64,000 bases of DNA. It comes from Verrucomicrobiaceae bacterium. Lineage in GTDB: Bacteria > Verrucomicrobiota > Verrucomicrobiia > Verrucomicrobiales > Verrucomicrobiaceae. Under the pieces are notes generated by a model. That model saw only the letters and a list, made by a program, of their open reading frames with translations, searched no databases and was not told the DNA's origin. Position 1 is the stretch's first letter; each line of letters starts with the position of its first letter. Shown one piece after another: positions 54,683 to 63,774 of this stretch. The translations under genes and the position numbers were made by a program. The stretch is taken from NCBI GenBank assembly GCA_016795485.1, contig JAEUHM010000021.1, forward strand, positions 62,001 through 126,000, read 5' to 3'.

Positions 54683-55147
54683 CTACCGCTGGAGCCTCTG
54701 AAGCACTGCCCCGCGGTGGTGCCAAGCGTAGCTGAGTTTCTGCACGAGCAACTCAGCGCGATGGATTTCCTTCACGTGAATCCTCAGCAACGGAATGCCT
54801 GTTGCTGCGAAAAGCTCATTCACGAAGACATCTCGGCGTTTTCTTTCCGCGCGCTGATGACTGTCATCATCCAGTTCAATAGCGAGCATCGGTAACCAGT
54901 CTTCATTTCGACAAATAAGGAAGTCCACGTGCTTCTGGCTGATCTTGGCAAATCCAGCAAAGTCGCCGCGCGCATGCTGGAACACGTCAGCTAGACGTGG
55001 TTTGATCTGAATCCGGCACCTATCCGACGACAACGCTTGCAGGCATTGATAAAATCGTGCCTCGCTAGGGGTCAGCAGGGGCTTCGGTGTGTAAACATGC
55101 TGTTGATTGGCGATTCGGGCCTCTGGCGGAGGGGCAACTAGCTTCAT
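54683..55147 (-). CDS. DUF2726-domain protein, possible nuclease fold
   Basis: A 154-residue protein. The central segment KHVDFLICRNEDWLPMLAIELDDDSH, shown here only by its key parts (VDFLIC then IELDDDSH), is the DUF2726 core and has the D...ExD spacing of restriction-endonuclease-like folds. The N-terminal stretch has LLTPSEARFYQCLQ. Function not established. It is convergent with the PmoA-like gene at a 6-bp gap. Confidence 0.82.
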   Translation of the reverse strand: MKLVAPPPEARIANQQHVYTPKPLLTPSEARFYQCLQALSSDRCRIQIKPRLADVFQHARGDFAGFAKISQKHVDFLICRNEDWLPMLAIELDDDSHQRAERKRRDVFVNELFAATGIPLLRIHVKEIHRAELLVQKLSYAWHHRGAVLQRLQR

Positions 55148-55223
55148 AAGGGCAGGCGGATGGAAAGTGCTGGTTTATAAAAACCATAACACACTCAACT
55201 CGCTTGTCAGATGCTTTTTGCTG

Positions 55224-57455
55224 CTACTGAACCGCTGCCGTTTTTGCCTTTTCTGCTCCGCTCTGAGATCCGGGCTTTAGCAGTTTCTCGAGATCTGCAT
55301 TTGGTTTCACGCCCTTCTTGAGAGCTTCGTCGTATTGGCTGCGGGCTTCGTCCCACTTGGGTGGCTCCCAAGTGGCGTAGAGCACGGCCAAGTTAAAGTT
55401 GGCCTCGCCATAGGTCGGATCGATAGCCAATGCTGACTTAAACTCTTTCTCAGCGCGCTGCGGAAGATTCATGCGATTGGCAATGACACCGAGGTAGTGC
55501 CTAGCACGAGCGTTTTTCGGATTGAGTTCAAGACTCTTCTCGAAAGATGTCATGGCATCGTTGACTCGGTCTCGTCTAAAAAGACTAACGCCGAGCATGT
55601 AGTGAGCCATGGAGTTCTTGGCATCGTGCGCCAATGCTTTGCGCATCGAAACTTCGGCATCCTCGTTCTTGCCGAGTTGAACTTGAGCCCAACCGAGGCC
55701 GAGGAAGGCATCAATGTTCTTTGGGTCAGCGCGTAGAGCGTCTTGGTAGGCCGTTGCGGCTTCAGCGAGCTTTCCGTCTTGCAAGAAAGTGTTTCCTTTT
55801 GCGAGCAAGTCGGCCACGATCTTCTTTTGCGCATCTTCTGCCGAAACAGGCTTTGTGATGCTTGAGCCCGCTTTAGCATTGGCCTCTGCAACGATGGTGC
55901 CCTGCAGGCCTTCACCTCCGCCCATCATCTCCTGTAGTTGCGGGGTAGTGAAAAGTTTCTGCTCTTCCTGGCTAAGCACAAATCGATTGTCATCCAATGC
56001 CTCCACTTCTTCCAAAAGCGTCTTGGAGGCATTCTCCATGGACTTGACCTCACGAATGACAGCTTCGTTCTGCACTTGCTGGCGCGCTTGGATGCGCAAC
56101 TGCCGCATGATGATGCTTCGGAGCAACTGGTTCTCGGCGGTGAGTTGAGGATCGCTTTTGGGATCTTTGACGGCTGCTATGGTCGAGTTCAACTCCTTGA
56201 TCTTGATGGTCAAATCCGCGACTTGAGTTTCATAGTCGGCGTTTTGTTTCTTCAGAGCAGCGAGTTCGCCCTGAAGTTTGGAGAGGTCACCTTTGATGGA
56301 AGCAATTTCCGCATCTTTCTTGGTGATATCTGCCTTCAGGATATCCACCTGCTTTTTGGCGGCGGTTAGTTCGGTCTTAAGTCGCTGATTTTCTTCAACG
56401 AGCTTCTTCATGCCTTCGGAAACGCCTTTGCCTTCCATGGCTTTGAGCCCGATGATCTCAGTATTGAGTGTGTCCCGCTCTTTAGTCACAGCGGCCATGT
56501 TCTTCTCTGCCTTTTCGAGGCTGCTTTTCAAATCTGCCACGTCTTTGGCGAGTTTTGCCCGCTCAGCCTCGCTGAGTTCCTTTTCTTTTGCCAAACTGTC
56601 CCGTTCCTTTTGCAAGGCAGAAAACTTGTCCGTGGCTGCCATCAGTTGCTTGCTCTGGTCCATCACGGCCTTCTCAGCGCGGGCGACTCGGTCCCTGGCA
56701 TCACTGAGCATGGCGTCTGTCTCTGATTTTTCCTGGCGCAGTTTTTCCAGATCGGTCTTGGCTTGAGCGTTGCTGGTCGAAGACTTCTCCAGTTCGCTGA
56801 TTCGGCCCTGTTGTTCCGTAGCCGCCTTGGTCAGCGTCTGATAAGCGGTCACGTATTCATTGAGGCGACCTGTGGCTGCTTCGTAAGCCAATGCCATCTC
56901 TCCCACTTTGGCCATTAGCTTCTGATTCTCGGCGGCGAGTGTAGCTTTTTCGTCAGTCAGTGCTTTTTGGATGATAGCAAAAGCATCATTGAGCGTCGTG
57001 GGCCCACTGGGGATTTGGATTGCAGATGGCTGCGGAGTGACCGCGCTTGCCATCCCGGTGCCGAATGCCGTCAGCGGCACGCTGTTGCTTGCCGGAGTTG
57101 CTGGCTGCGGTGGTGCTACTGGAGCCGCTTGAGCCTGCTGGGCCTTGGATTTAGCAGCTTGGGCCGCTTCCTGGGAGTCTGTGATCTTGCCACGACGAAA
57201 GCGAATCATCTCAGGCTGCCAAGTCGGGTAGTTTTTTGCCAGGGAATCGAGGATAGCCAGTGCCTGGCCAAACTTTTCGAGGGCACGATCATGCTCGCCG
57301 GACTTGGAGAGTTTGTCCGCGTCATTTCCGAGCAAATAAGCGCGGAAAAAAGTGTCGCCGGGCTGTTCGGCGATGGTAGTAGCCTGGCCAAGTGCCAAGC
57401 CAGTAGCGGCCAGCAACAAAGCCAGACTGTAGAGCACAGTACGGAAGGGGGTCAT
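55224..57455 (-). CDS. Exported coiled-coil and TPR protein
   Basis: A 743-residue protein with a signal peptide (LYSLALLLAATGLALGQ). After an Ala/Pro/Gln region, residues about 155-430 are predicted coiled coil (many heptad-like KLAKDVADLKSSLEKAEK stretches). The C-terminal 200 residues are tetratricopeptide repeats (AATAYQDALRADPKNIDAFLGLG, AKNSMAHYMLGVSLFRRD, shortened). The combination suggests a periplasmic scaffold, as in other Verrucomicrobia. It is 76 bp upstream of the DUF2726 gene on the same strand. Confidence 0.82.
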   Translation of the reverse strand: MTPFRTVLYSLALLLAATGLALGQATTIAEQPGDTFFRAYLLGNDADKLSKSGEHDRALEKFGQALAILDSLAKNYPTWQPEMIRFRRGKITDSQEAAQAAKSKAQQAQAAPVAPPQPATPASNSVPLTAFGTGMASAVTPQPSAIQIPSGPTTLNDAFAIIQKALTDEKATLAAENQKLMAKVGEMALAYEAATGRLNEYVTAYQTLTKAATEQQGRISELEKSSTSNAQAKTDLEKLRQEKSETDAMLSDARDRVARAEKAVMDQSKQLMAATDKFSALQKERDSLAKEKELSEAERAKLAKDVADLKSSLEKAEKNMAAVTKERDTLNTEIIGLKAMEGKGVSEGMKKLVEENQRLKTELTAAKKQVDILKADITKKDAEIASIKGDLSKLQGELAALKKQNADYETQVADLTIKIKELNSTIAAVKDPKSDPQLTAENQLLRSIIMRQLRIQARQQVQNEAVIREVKSMENASKTLLEEVEALDDNRFVLSQEEQKLFTTPQLQEMMGGGEGLQGTIVAEANAKAGSSITKPVSAEDAQKKIVADLLAKGNTFLQDGKLAEAATAYQDALRADPKNIDAFLGLGWAQVQLGKNEDAEVSMRKALAHDAKNSMAHYMLGVSLFRRDRVNDAMTSFEKSLELNPKNARARHYLGVIANRMNLPQRAEKEFKSALAIDPTYGEANFNLAVLYATWEPPKWDEARSQYDEALKKGVKPNADLEKLLKPGSQSGAEKAKTAAVQ

Positions 57456-57517
57456 GAGGAGTTTTGGACCCTCATCCTAGCCGGAAATCGGCTGGTTGTA
57501 AATACGGCTTCCAGTTC

Positions 57518-58642
57518 TCAGCGCTCGTCAATGGGCACTACTTTCTGACCGTACGGACGGCCGACGTACTCGCTCATTGGGCGGAAGAGGCGGTTCTCTG
57601 ACCATTGCTCCAGGACGTGTGCGGTCCAACCGCTCATGCGGGCAATGGCAAAGATCGGAGTGAACAGATCCGTGGGGATTCCCAGGCTGTAGTAGACGGT
57701 GGCGCTGTAGAAATCGACGTTCGCATTCAGGCTCTTGCGCTCACGCATAATCGTAGCGATGCGCTCTGACATTTGGATCCACTTGGGCTCCCCGAGTTGC
57801 TCGGTCAGCTTGACCGCCATGTCACGCAGATGCGGCGCGCGTGGGTCTAGCACCTTGTAAACGCGGTGGCCTATGCCCATGATCTTCTTTTTCTGAGCAA
57901 GGGCGTCTTCAACCCAAGCGTCCACTTTGTCTGGTGAGCCAATCTCTTCCAGCATGTGAATAACGCCCTCATTGGCACCGCCGTGCAACGGACCCTTGAG
58001 TGCGCCAATCGCCGCGCTGATCGCAGAGTGCATATCGCTCAGCGTAGATGCCACTACACGTGCGGTGAAGGTGGAAGCATTGAATCCATGTTCAGCATGC
58101 AGCACATAGGCGACATCAAGAGTCTGCTCAGCCTCCTTGGTGGGCACTTCTCCGGTCATCAGGTAGAGGAAGTGGGCTGCCTCACTGATGTCCTTCCGGA
58201 CGGGTGGGAGGCTTTGGCCGTTCCTGGCACGATGAAAATAGGCAGCGATGACTCCAATTTGGGCCACAAGTTTGATCGCAGTGGCTTGTTCGTGGCTCAT
58301 GTCCAGGTCATGGCGCATGGTGTCATAGCAGCCAAGCATGGATACTGCGGTGCGCATCACGTCGATCGGACGGGCCGACTTTGGAGCGCTCTGAAGGTAG
58401 TCGATCACGCCCTGTGGGATTTCCCGCTCTGCCCGGAGTGCGGTAGTTAGTTTATCGAGCTCGGCGCGATTTGGAAGGCGCTGATAAAACAGCAAATGAA
58501 CGACTTCCTCGTAGCTGACTTTGCCTGCGAGTTCATTGATGTCGTAGCCGCAGTAGAAGAGCACACCTTCCTGTCCACGCACCTCACCAAGACGCGTTTC
58601 TGCTGCCACGATTCCTTCGAGTCCTTTGGATACCACTGCCAT
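57518..58642 (-). CDS. gltA: Citrate synthase
   Basis: A 374-residue protein of the short dimeric class. The active-site histidines are seen in GPLHGGANEGVI and GIGHRVYKVLDPRA, and the aspartate in NVDFYSATVYYSLGIP. It joins oxaloacetate and acetyl-CoA, the entry step of the citric acid cycle. The start is ATG 58642. A two-copy 23-bp tandem repeat lies 50 bp upstream and may take part in its control. Confidence 0.95.
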   Translation of the reverse strand: MAVVSKGLEGIVAAETRLGEVRGQEGVLFYCGYDINELAGKVSYEEVVHLLFYQRLPNRAELDKLTTALRAEREIPQGVIDYLQSAPKSARPIDVMRTAVSMLGCYDTMRHDLDMSHEQATAIKLVAQIGVIAAYFHRARNGQSLPPVRKDISEAAHFLYLMTGEVPTKEAEQTLDVAYVLHAEHGFNASTFTARVVASTLSDMHSAISAAIGALKGPLHGGANEGVIHMLEEIGSPDKVDAWVEDALAQKKKIMGIGHRVYKVLDPRAPHLRDMAVKLTEQLGEPKWIQMSERIATIMRERKSLNANVDFYSATVYYSLGIPTDLFTPIFAIARMSGWTAHVLEQWSENRLFRPMSEYVGRPYGQKVVPIDER

Positions 58643-58691
58643 AGATTGCCGACTCTAACGAGGCGCACAGAGCGCGCCAGTGTTTCGTCTA

Positions 58692-58737
58692 TTTTTGCTG
58701 AGTTTTCGGCAAAATTTTTGCTGAGTTTTCGGCAAAA
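58692..58737. repeat. Tandem 23-bp repeat, two exact copies, upstream of gltA
   Basis: Copies at 58692-58714 and 58715-58737 are identical and adjoining. Each unit begins TTTTTGCTGAG and ends TTTTCGGCAAAA (with a one-base overlap in this description), so its ends, TTTTGC and GCAAAA, make an inverted repeat. The pair could be two operator sites or a hairpin in the gltA leader. Confidence 0.85.
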
Positions 58738-58760
58738 ATAGGCGGCACGCTGACACAAAT

Positions 58761-58785
58761 AAGCCCGGAGGGTCGCTCCGGGCTT
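58761..58785 (-). terminator. Probable terminator downstream of ilvC
   Basis: AAGCCCGGA and TCCGGGCTT form a 9-bp stem with a 7-base loop, 31 bp after the ilvC stop. The minus-strand sequence after it (ATTTGTGTC) is only weakly T-rich. It separates ilvC from gltA transcription. Confidence 0.65.
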
Positions 58786-58816
58786 AGATGGTTCAACTCG
58801 TTCAGAGTTTGGCGGC

Positions 58817-59845
58817 TTATTCGTAGCTAGCTTGAGCAGCTTTGATATCGCGCTTCTTGATCCATGGCATCAGGGAACGAAGTTTGGCACCGGTCTTCTC
58901 GATTGGGTGCTTCTCGCCGTCCTTGAGCAGCTTGTTGTAGGTCTTGTAACCGCCCTTGTATTCAGCCACCCACTCTTTGGCAAACTTGCCCGCCTGGATG
59001 TCTTTGAGCGCCTTCTTCATGCGCTTCTTCACGCCGGCGTCGATGATAGCTGGGCCGACTTTGACGTCTCCCCACTTGGCGGTTTCGGAGATAGAGAAAC
59101 GCATCCCGGCAATGCCAGACTCGTTCATCAGGTCCACGATGAGCTTAAGCTCATGCAAGCACTCGAAATAAGCCATCTCAGGGCTGTAGCCAGCCTCAAC
59201 AAGCACTTCAAATCCAGCCTGGACAAGGGCGCTAGTTCCACCGCAAAGAACGGTTTGCTCGCCGAAGAGATCGGTCTCAGTTTCTTCCTTGAAGGTCGTC
59301 TGGATGACGCCACCGCGGGTGCCGCCGATGCCGTGTGCCCAAGCGAGTGCGATCTGCTTAGACTTCTTGCTTGGGTCTTGATAAATGGCGATGAGAGCAG
59401 GCACGCCTTTGCCCTCAAGGTACTGACGGCGCACGATGTGGCCAGGGCCTTTGGGTGCCACCATGATGACGTTGACATCTTTTGGCGGAACGATGGTCTT
59501 GAAATGAATCGCAAAGCCATGGGAGAACAGCAGAGTCTTGCCCTTGGTAAGGTTAGGAGCGATGTCCTTCTCGAAGCAGGCAGGGATCTTGGTGTCAGGC
59601 ACTGCGACGAAGATCACGTCAGCCATTTTCACAGCTTCGGCGGTGTCGTAGACCTTGAGGCCTTTTTCCTCGGCCACTTTGCGGCTAGGGCTGCCAGGGT
59701 AGAGCCCGATGATGACGTTCACGCCGCTGTCACGGAGACTCAGAGCGTGGGCATGGCCTTGGGAGCCGAAGCCGATGACGGCGCAAGTTTTGCCTTTAAG
59801 GGGGGCCAGACTGGCGTCTTTTTCAGTGTAGATTTTGGCGGGCAT
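58817..59845 (-). CDS. ilvC: Ketol-acid reductoisomerase
   Basis: The ATG at 59845 gives 342 residues, the class I (short) length; the open frame upstream begins with TTG and is not needed. The NADPH loop is IGFGSQGHAHALSL, and the C-terminal domain has ETDLFGEQTVLCGG and the metal-binding glutamates of EAGYSPEMAYFECLHELKL (shortened). It is the second enzyme of valine and isoleucine synthesis, in the cytoplasm with Mg. The early motif IVPPKDVNVIMVAPKGPGH is also present. Confidence 0.97.
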   Translation of the reverse strand: MPAKIYTEKDASLAPLKGKTCAVIGFGSQGHAHALSLRDSGVNVIIGLYPGSPSRKVAEEKGLKVYDTAEAVKMADVIFVAVPDTKIPACFEKDIAPNLTKGKTLLFSHGFAIHFKTIVPPKDVNVIMVAPKGPGHIVRRQYLEGKGVPALIAIYQDPSKKSKQIALAWAHGIGGTRGGVIQTTFKEETETDLFGEQTVLCGGTSALVQAGFEVLVEAGYSPEMAYFECLHELKLIVDLMNESGIAGMRFSISETAKWGDVKVGPAIIDAGVKKRMKKALKDIQAGKFAKEWVAEYKGGYKTYNKLLKDGEKHPIEKTGAKLRSLMPWIKKRDIKAAQASYE

Positions 59846-60122
59846 GAGGTTGTGTGGTTTGAGAAAAAAGGGCGCGCATAGTGCAGCAGTGGTCAAACCG
59901 GGTCAAATGGCATTTTCACCGTGCATCTGGGCGCTGCCAACAGTGATCCAGAGTTGAATCAGGCCTGGATAAATGCCCAGCCTGTGAACCACTTGTTCCA
60001 GTTCAGCCGATGCCTCCTGATTAGCGAGCTTTTGCTGATACGGGGTGCGTTGAGGATCAGGATGAAGAACCCCAGCGCTTCTCCCGTAGACACTGTTGCC
60101 GCTTTCTGACAGGCTGGCGTTT

Positions 60123-61421
60123 ATGACCGACTCACGCCCGACCAAGATCCGTTTCCAGGTGCTGACCATGGCCACGGTGGTGGCTTTCTTGATGTATCTG
60201 GACCGCATCTGTCTGGCTCAAATCGTGGCTTCGGATTCCTTTAAGTCGAGCATCGCGATGGAAGGATGGCAGATCGACTGGGTGAAGGGCGCGTTCTTTT
60301 GGGCCTACGCGCTGGCCCAAGTTCCTGCCGGGATGTTGAGCGACCGTTTTGGCGCTCGTATGCTGATCACCATCTACATCGCCGCGTGGTCACTCTTCAC
60401 AGCGGCTACGAGTTTTGCGGTCGGGTTCACCACCTTGATGCTTGCTCGGCTCGGATGTGGCCTTGCTGAGGCCGGCTATTACCCAGCTAGCAGCGGGCTT
60501 TTGACTCGGTGGGCCCACATTGGCAGTCGTGGCATGGCCAGCAGCATCATTTCCTGGGGAGGGCGTGTGGGTGGTGCCCTTGCACCAGCTCTGACGGCAT
60601 TTGTGATCCTCGGCTCAGGTGACTGGCGTTGGGCGGGTTGGTCCTACGGGGTGTTTGGGATTCTCGTTGCCGCAGCTTACTGGCATGTGTTTCGTGAGCA
60701 TCCACGTCAGCATCCGCGATGCAATGAAGCGGAGATCGCCATCCTAGCCGAAGGGCGTGGTGACTTTCTGCCGGTCAAGGATCCACCGCGGGCCTTCCCC
60801 TGGGGTCCAGCTTGGACCTCCGCCAACCTTTGGATGGCCAATGGCGTGCAGTTTTTCACCAATGTCGGCTGGGCCTTTCTCATTCTGTCGCTTCCAGACT
60901 ATCTCAAACAGGTGAAGCACCTTGGGGAAGGAGATGCAGGCTGGATCACAAGTGTAGCGCTCACCGTTGGCATAGCCGCTCTCCCCCTCGGAGGATGGAT
61001 GACGGACGTGATCACAAGGAAAAGAGGCCGTCGGCTTGGCCGGATGTTGCCCATGTCCGTCACCAAGTTCGGTGCGGCGGCTTGTTATTTAGTGGCGTTG
61101 CAGTTGGACTCCCCCTGGGGCATGGCCATTGCCTTTGGTGCAGTAGCATTCTTTGCCGACATTGGGCTGCCCGCCATGTGGACGACCATGCAGGACATCA
61201 GTGGCAAATATCAAGCCCAGCTCTTCGGCTGGTCCAACATGTGGGGGAACTTTGGTGCCGCTCTCCAGCCGATCTTCTTTGCCGCTGTGCTGAAGAGCTT
61301 TGACACCAATCACGACTTCCATGAAGGCGTATGGCTCTGTGCTGGTGCTTTTGTCCTCGCAGGCTTGTTTGCTTGCTTCGTTGATGCTGAGAAGTCAGTA
61401 GTGCCTGAGTCTGCCCAGTGA
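60123..61421 (+). CDS. Major facilitator superfamily transporter
   Basis: A 432-residue protein from the ATG at 60123 (a TTG at 60096 is possible). About twelve membrane spans are visible. The MFS motif between spans 2 and 3 reads GMLSDRFGARMLI. The N-terminal YLDRICLAQI resembles the anion:cation symporter subfamily, which takes up organic acids such as hexuronates or phthalates. The substrate is unknown. It converges on the SprT-like gene with a 1-bp gap. Confidence 0.9.
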   Translation: MTDSRPTKIRFQVLTMATVVAFLMYLDRICLAQIVASDSFKSSIAMEGWQIDWVKGAFFWAYALAQVPAGMLSDRFGARMLITIYIAAWSLFTAATSFAVGFTTLMLARLGCGLAEAGYYPASSGLLTRWAHIGSRGMASSIISWGGRVGGALAPALTAFVILGSGDWRWAGWSYGVFGILVAAAYWHVFREHPRQHPRCNEAEIAILAEGRGDFLPVKDPPRAFPWGPAWTSANLWMANGVQFFTNVGWAFLILSLPDYLKQVKHLGEGDAGWITSVALTVGIAALPLGGWMTDVITRKRGRRLGRMLPMSVTKFGAAACYLVALQLDSPWGMAIAFGAVAFFADIGLPAMWTTMQDISGKYQAQLFGWSNMWGNFGAALQPIFFAAVLKSFDTNHDFHEGVWLCAGAFVLAGLFACFVDAEKSVVPESAQ

Positions 61422-61422
61422 T

Positions 61423-62121
61423 CTAGCTTTGGGCCGCTGGGTCGGAAAGCGCCACCCTGAAGAACCGGAAGCGCTCGTGGTAGTGCCCGCCATTGTGGGC
61501 GCGGCAGCAGGCTAGGCACGCAGTGGGACGTTTGAAAATACGCACCCGCTTCACTACCACCAGGCAGTGCGGGCACTGATAAGCCAGATTCCTCTCTCGC
61601 CGACTCCGAGGCAGAGGCAACCGGTGATGAGCTGGCTCGCCGGGGATACCCAGGTCGGCACACGCTTTTTGCCATTCAGGACCATGAGGCTCTATCCGCC
61701 TCCGCCCCGCACGATGGTACGCCACGAGGTGGGCAAGTTCGTGCTTCAATGTTCGATCCACCTGCCCTTCAAATCCAAGCAGCCTCGGATTCAGCTCGAT
61801 CCGCCACGAAGGATATGCCGCGTAACCCGCCGTGCTCTTCAATCGAGGATTCCACAGCACCTTCACATACGGCACCGCCTCCTCCATGCCCAAGTCCAGG
61901 AGCATTTGACGCGCCTGATCCTCCAAGCCCATGTCAGGCCCACGGACCAGCGGTTCCTCACCCCCAGGCGGCTCATCGCCCGAGTCTGTCAACTCTTCGA
62001 CCGGACCCTCATCCTCCTCGCACGGAACCTCCGTGGCTTCAGAAGCCTCATTCACCGGCACATTCTCAAGGAACGAGAACGTTGCCTGGGTCAGTTCATC
62101 AATGGTAGGCTGGATCCGCAT
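61423..62121 (-). CDS. SprT-like zinc metalloprotein
   Basis: A 232-residue protein. An acidic N-terminal region (about 30-65) is followed by a SprT-like domain: the metalloprotease motif KHELAHLVAYH with histidines and glutamate, then EPHGPEWQKACADLGI. The C-terminus has a zinc-ribbon-like pair of cysteine motifs (QCPHCLVVV, TACLACCRAH). SprT proteins are putative zinc peptidases, some acting on DNA-bound proteins; this one is not tested. Its start is 11 bp after cysE. Confidence 0.87.
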   Translation of the reverse strand: MRIQPTIDELTQATFSFLENVPVNEASEATEVPCEEDEGPVEELTDSGDEPPGGEEPLVRGPDMGLEDQARQMLLDLGMEEAVPYVKVLWNPRLKSTAGYAAYPSWRIELNPRLLGFEGQVDRTLKHELAHLVAYHRAGRRRIEPHGPEWQKACADLGIPGEPAHHRLPLPRSRRERNLAYQCPHCLVVVKRVRIFKRPTACLACCRAHNGGHYHERFRFFRVALSDPAAQS

Positions 62122-62132
62122 CGCTTCCCCTA

Positions 62133-63026
62133 CTAAGCCGCTGTTTTGCCCTTCTGCTTGTTACTGATGCGATGCTCCTGATCACCAAGCGCAAGCACAT
62201 GGTTATCCGGCACACTCTCCATGAGGAAAACGCTAGCGCCGATCGTGCTGCCATGCCCGATGATCGTATCCCCGCCCACGATGGTAGCATTCGCGTAAAC
62301 CGTGACGTGATTTCCAAGCGTGGGATGACGCTTCTTGCCCCGCAAGGCCTGCCCAGCGGCCAGAGATCGTGCCACAAGGCCCACACCCTGGTACAGCTTC
62401 ACGTGGTGACCGATCTCGCACGTCTCCCCCACCACCACCCCCGTGCCGTGGTCGATGAAGAAGTGCGATCCGATCGTCGCACCCGGATGAATGTCGATCC
62501 CCGTGCGGCCATGAGCCCACTCAGTCATCATCCGCGGAATCAAGGGCACCCCCAGATTGTAGAGCACATGCGCGGTCCTTTGGATCGCTATCGCCTCCAG
62601 CCCAGGGTAAGCCAGCACCACCTCCTCCAGTGAGCCCGCCGCCGGATCACCCTCAAAGGAAGCCTCCACGTCCGTATGCACCAACTCCCGCACCGCAGGC
62701 AGTTGACGGAGGAAAGAGCACACCAGATGGCTAGCCTCAGCGGTGTGGTCACCATTCCCGTTTCTTAGCCGCAGACTCCGCCGCACCTCGGTGCTCAACT
62801 TTTGGCGCGTAGTGGCCACCAGCTCATTCGTCAGCATCTCCAGCTCTCCGGTGGCCACCGCCTCCTCACTGAAGAACCCAGGGAACAGCAGATGAAGTAA
62901 ATCCTCCGCGATGGAGGCAATCGCCCGCTTGGACGGCAGGCTACCGCAGTCGAGGTGATTGATACCGCCGCGCGCACGATACGATTCCATGAGCGCGCTG
63001 ACGATTTCTTCCTGGTGGCAGTCCAT
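62133..63026 (-). CDS. cysE: Serine O-acetyltransferase
   Basis: The ATG at 63026 gives 297 residues; the frame is open upstream to a GTG at 63095. The N-terminal helical domain is followed by left-handed parallel beta-helix hexapeptide repeats: GIDIHPGATIGSHFFIDHG, GVVVGETCEIGHHVKLYQGV and TVYANATIVGGDTIIGHG. The DHGTGVVVGE segment is the CysE family core. It makes O-acetylserine for cysteine synthesis. The 22-bp array lies 220 bp upstream. Confidence 0.93.
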   Translation of the reverse strand: MDCHQEEIVSALMESYRARGGINHLDCGSLPSKRAIASIAEDLLHLLFPGFFSEEAVATGELEMLTNELVATTRQKLSTEVRRSLRLRNGNGDHTAEASHLVCSFLRQLPAVRELVHTDVEASFEGDPAAGSLEEVVLAYPGLEAIAIQRTAHVLYNLGVPLIPRMMTEWAHGRTGIDIHPGATIGSHFFIDHGTGVVVGETCEIGHHVKLYQGVGLVARSLAAGQALRGKKRHPTLGNHVTVYANATIVGGDTIIGHGSTIGASVFLMESVPDNHVLALGDQEHRISNKQKGKTAA

Positions 63027-63245
63027 GGCAGAACATGATGAAAATTGGCCATTGCGCAAACGCGCCGGTGAGATTTGCCACATCAAGATATTCACAGCCC
63101 CTCCAAGCTGATTGAGGAGTCATCGTCGGAATCCGCTGTGGCAGACGCGGGTTGTAGCCCACCGCACCCGAAACGCCCCAGTCAGCATCAGCAGCTTCAC
63201 GTACATGACCCCCATCACCCAACTGCCTTAGGCAGAGAAGCCGCA

Positions 63246-63542
63246 GGGGTGACCCCAGCGGGAGCGCGGGGTCACTCCAAGCGATGCTCTAGGTGACCCA
63301 AAGAATCCGTTGGGGTCACCCCTACAACTCAATGGAGTCACTCCGAGCTCTGCCTGGAGTCACTCCAATAAACCGTAGGGGTCACCCCTGCGAGTCACTG
63401 GAGTCACTCCAAGAACGGAACGGAGTCACCCCGAGAGTTTACTGGAGTGACTCAAAGAACCGATTGGAGTCACCCCAAGACCCGACTGGGGTCACTCCAA
63501 TGAACGCATGGAGTCACCCCAATGACTTACCGGAGGCACCCC
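63246..63542. repeat. Array of fourteen 11-bp palindromes with an exact 22-bp period
   Basis: Palindromic units of type GGRGTCACYCC start at 63246, 63268, 63290 (degenerate), 63312, 63334, 63356, 63378, 63400, 63422, 63444, 63466, 63488, 63510 and 63532; every start is 22 bp from the last. A decayed fifteenth unit may lie near 63554. The 11-bp gaps vary but often look like AAGAAYCGNNT. A spacing of 22 bp puts all dyads on one DNA face. The array sits in the 748-bp gap between divergent cysE and the TIGR03803-like gene. Elsewhere in that gap I see only a TGGGTC/GACCCA hairpin at about 63605-63619. Confidence 0.9.
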
Positions 63543-63774
63543 AACGCTGTTCATGGGGGCCACATGTCACTCCGATGTGAGCCATACACGCCACGGCTGT
63601 AGCTTGGGTCTGTGACCCAGGAGGCGTAGGACTACATTCAAGCCCAAGGACAAAAAACCCCGCCCGCCTCCCGCTTACCACTTCAGGATTGACTTTCCCT
63701 GCCCAACAAGAAATCCTCGGCTTCTGACACACCCCATCTTGGGCGGCTTTGTGTGCGTCACCTCACTCACTCTC

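Noticed and set aside
58832-59881. 349-codon open frame antisense to ilvC
   Set aside because: It mirrors ilvC on the opposite strand; ilvC is certain by motif, and codon bias explains the lack of stops.
61567-62136. 189-codon rightward frame opposite the SprT-like gene
   Set aside because: Arginine- and histidine-rich shadow of a gene with a clear HELAH motif.
63246-63542. CRISPR array
   Set aside because: The conserved part is 11 bp and the gaps 11 bp, far too short, and the gaps resemble each other. No cas genes are near.
63293-63580. Rightward open frame across the 22-bp array
   Set aside because: A 22-bp period shifts the phase each unit, and the product has no protein character; the frame is open only because the repeats lack stops in that phase.
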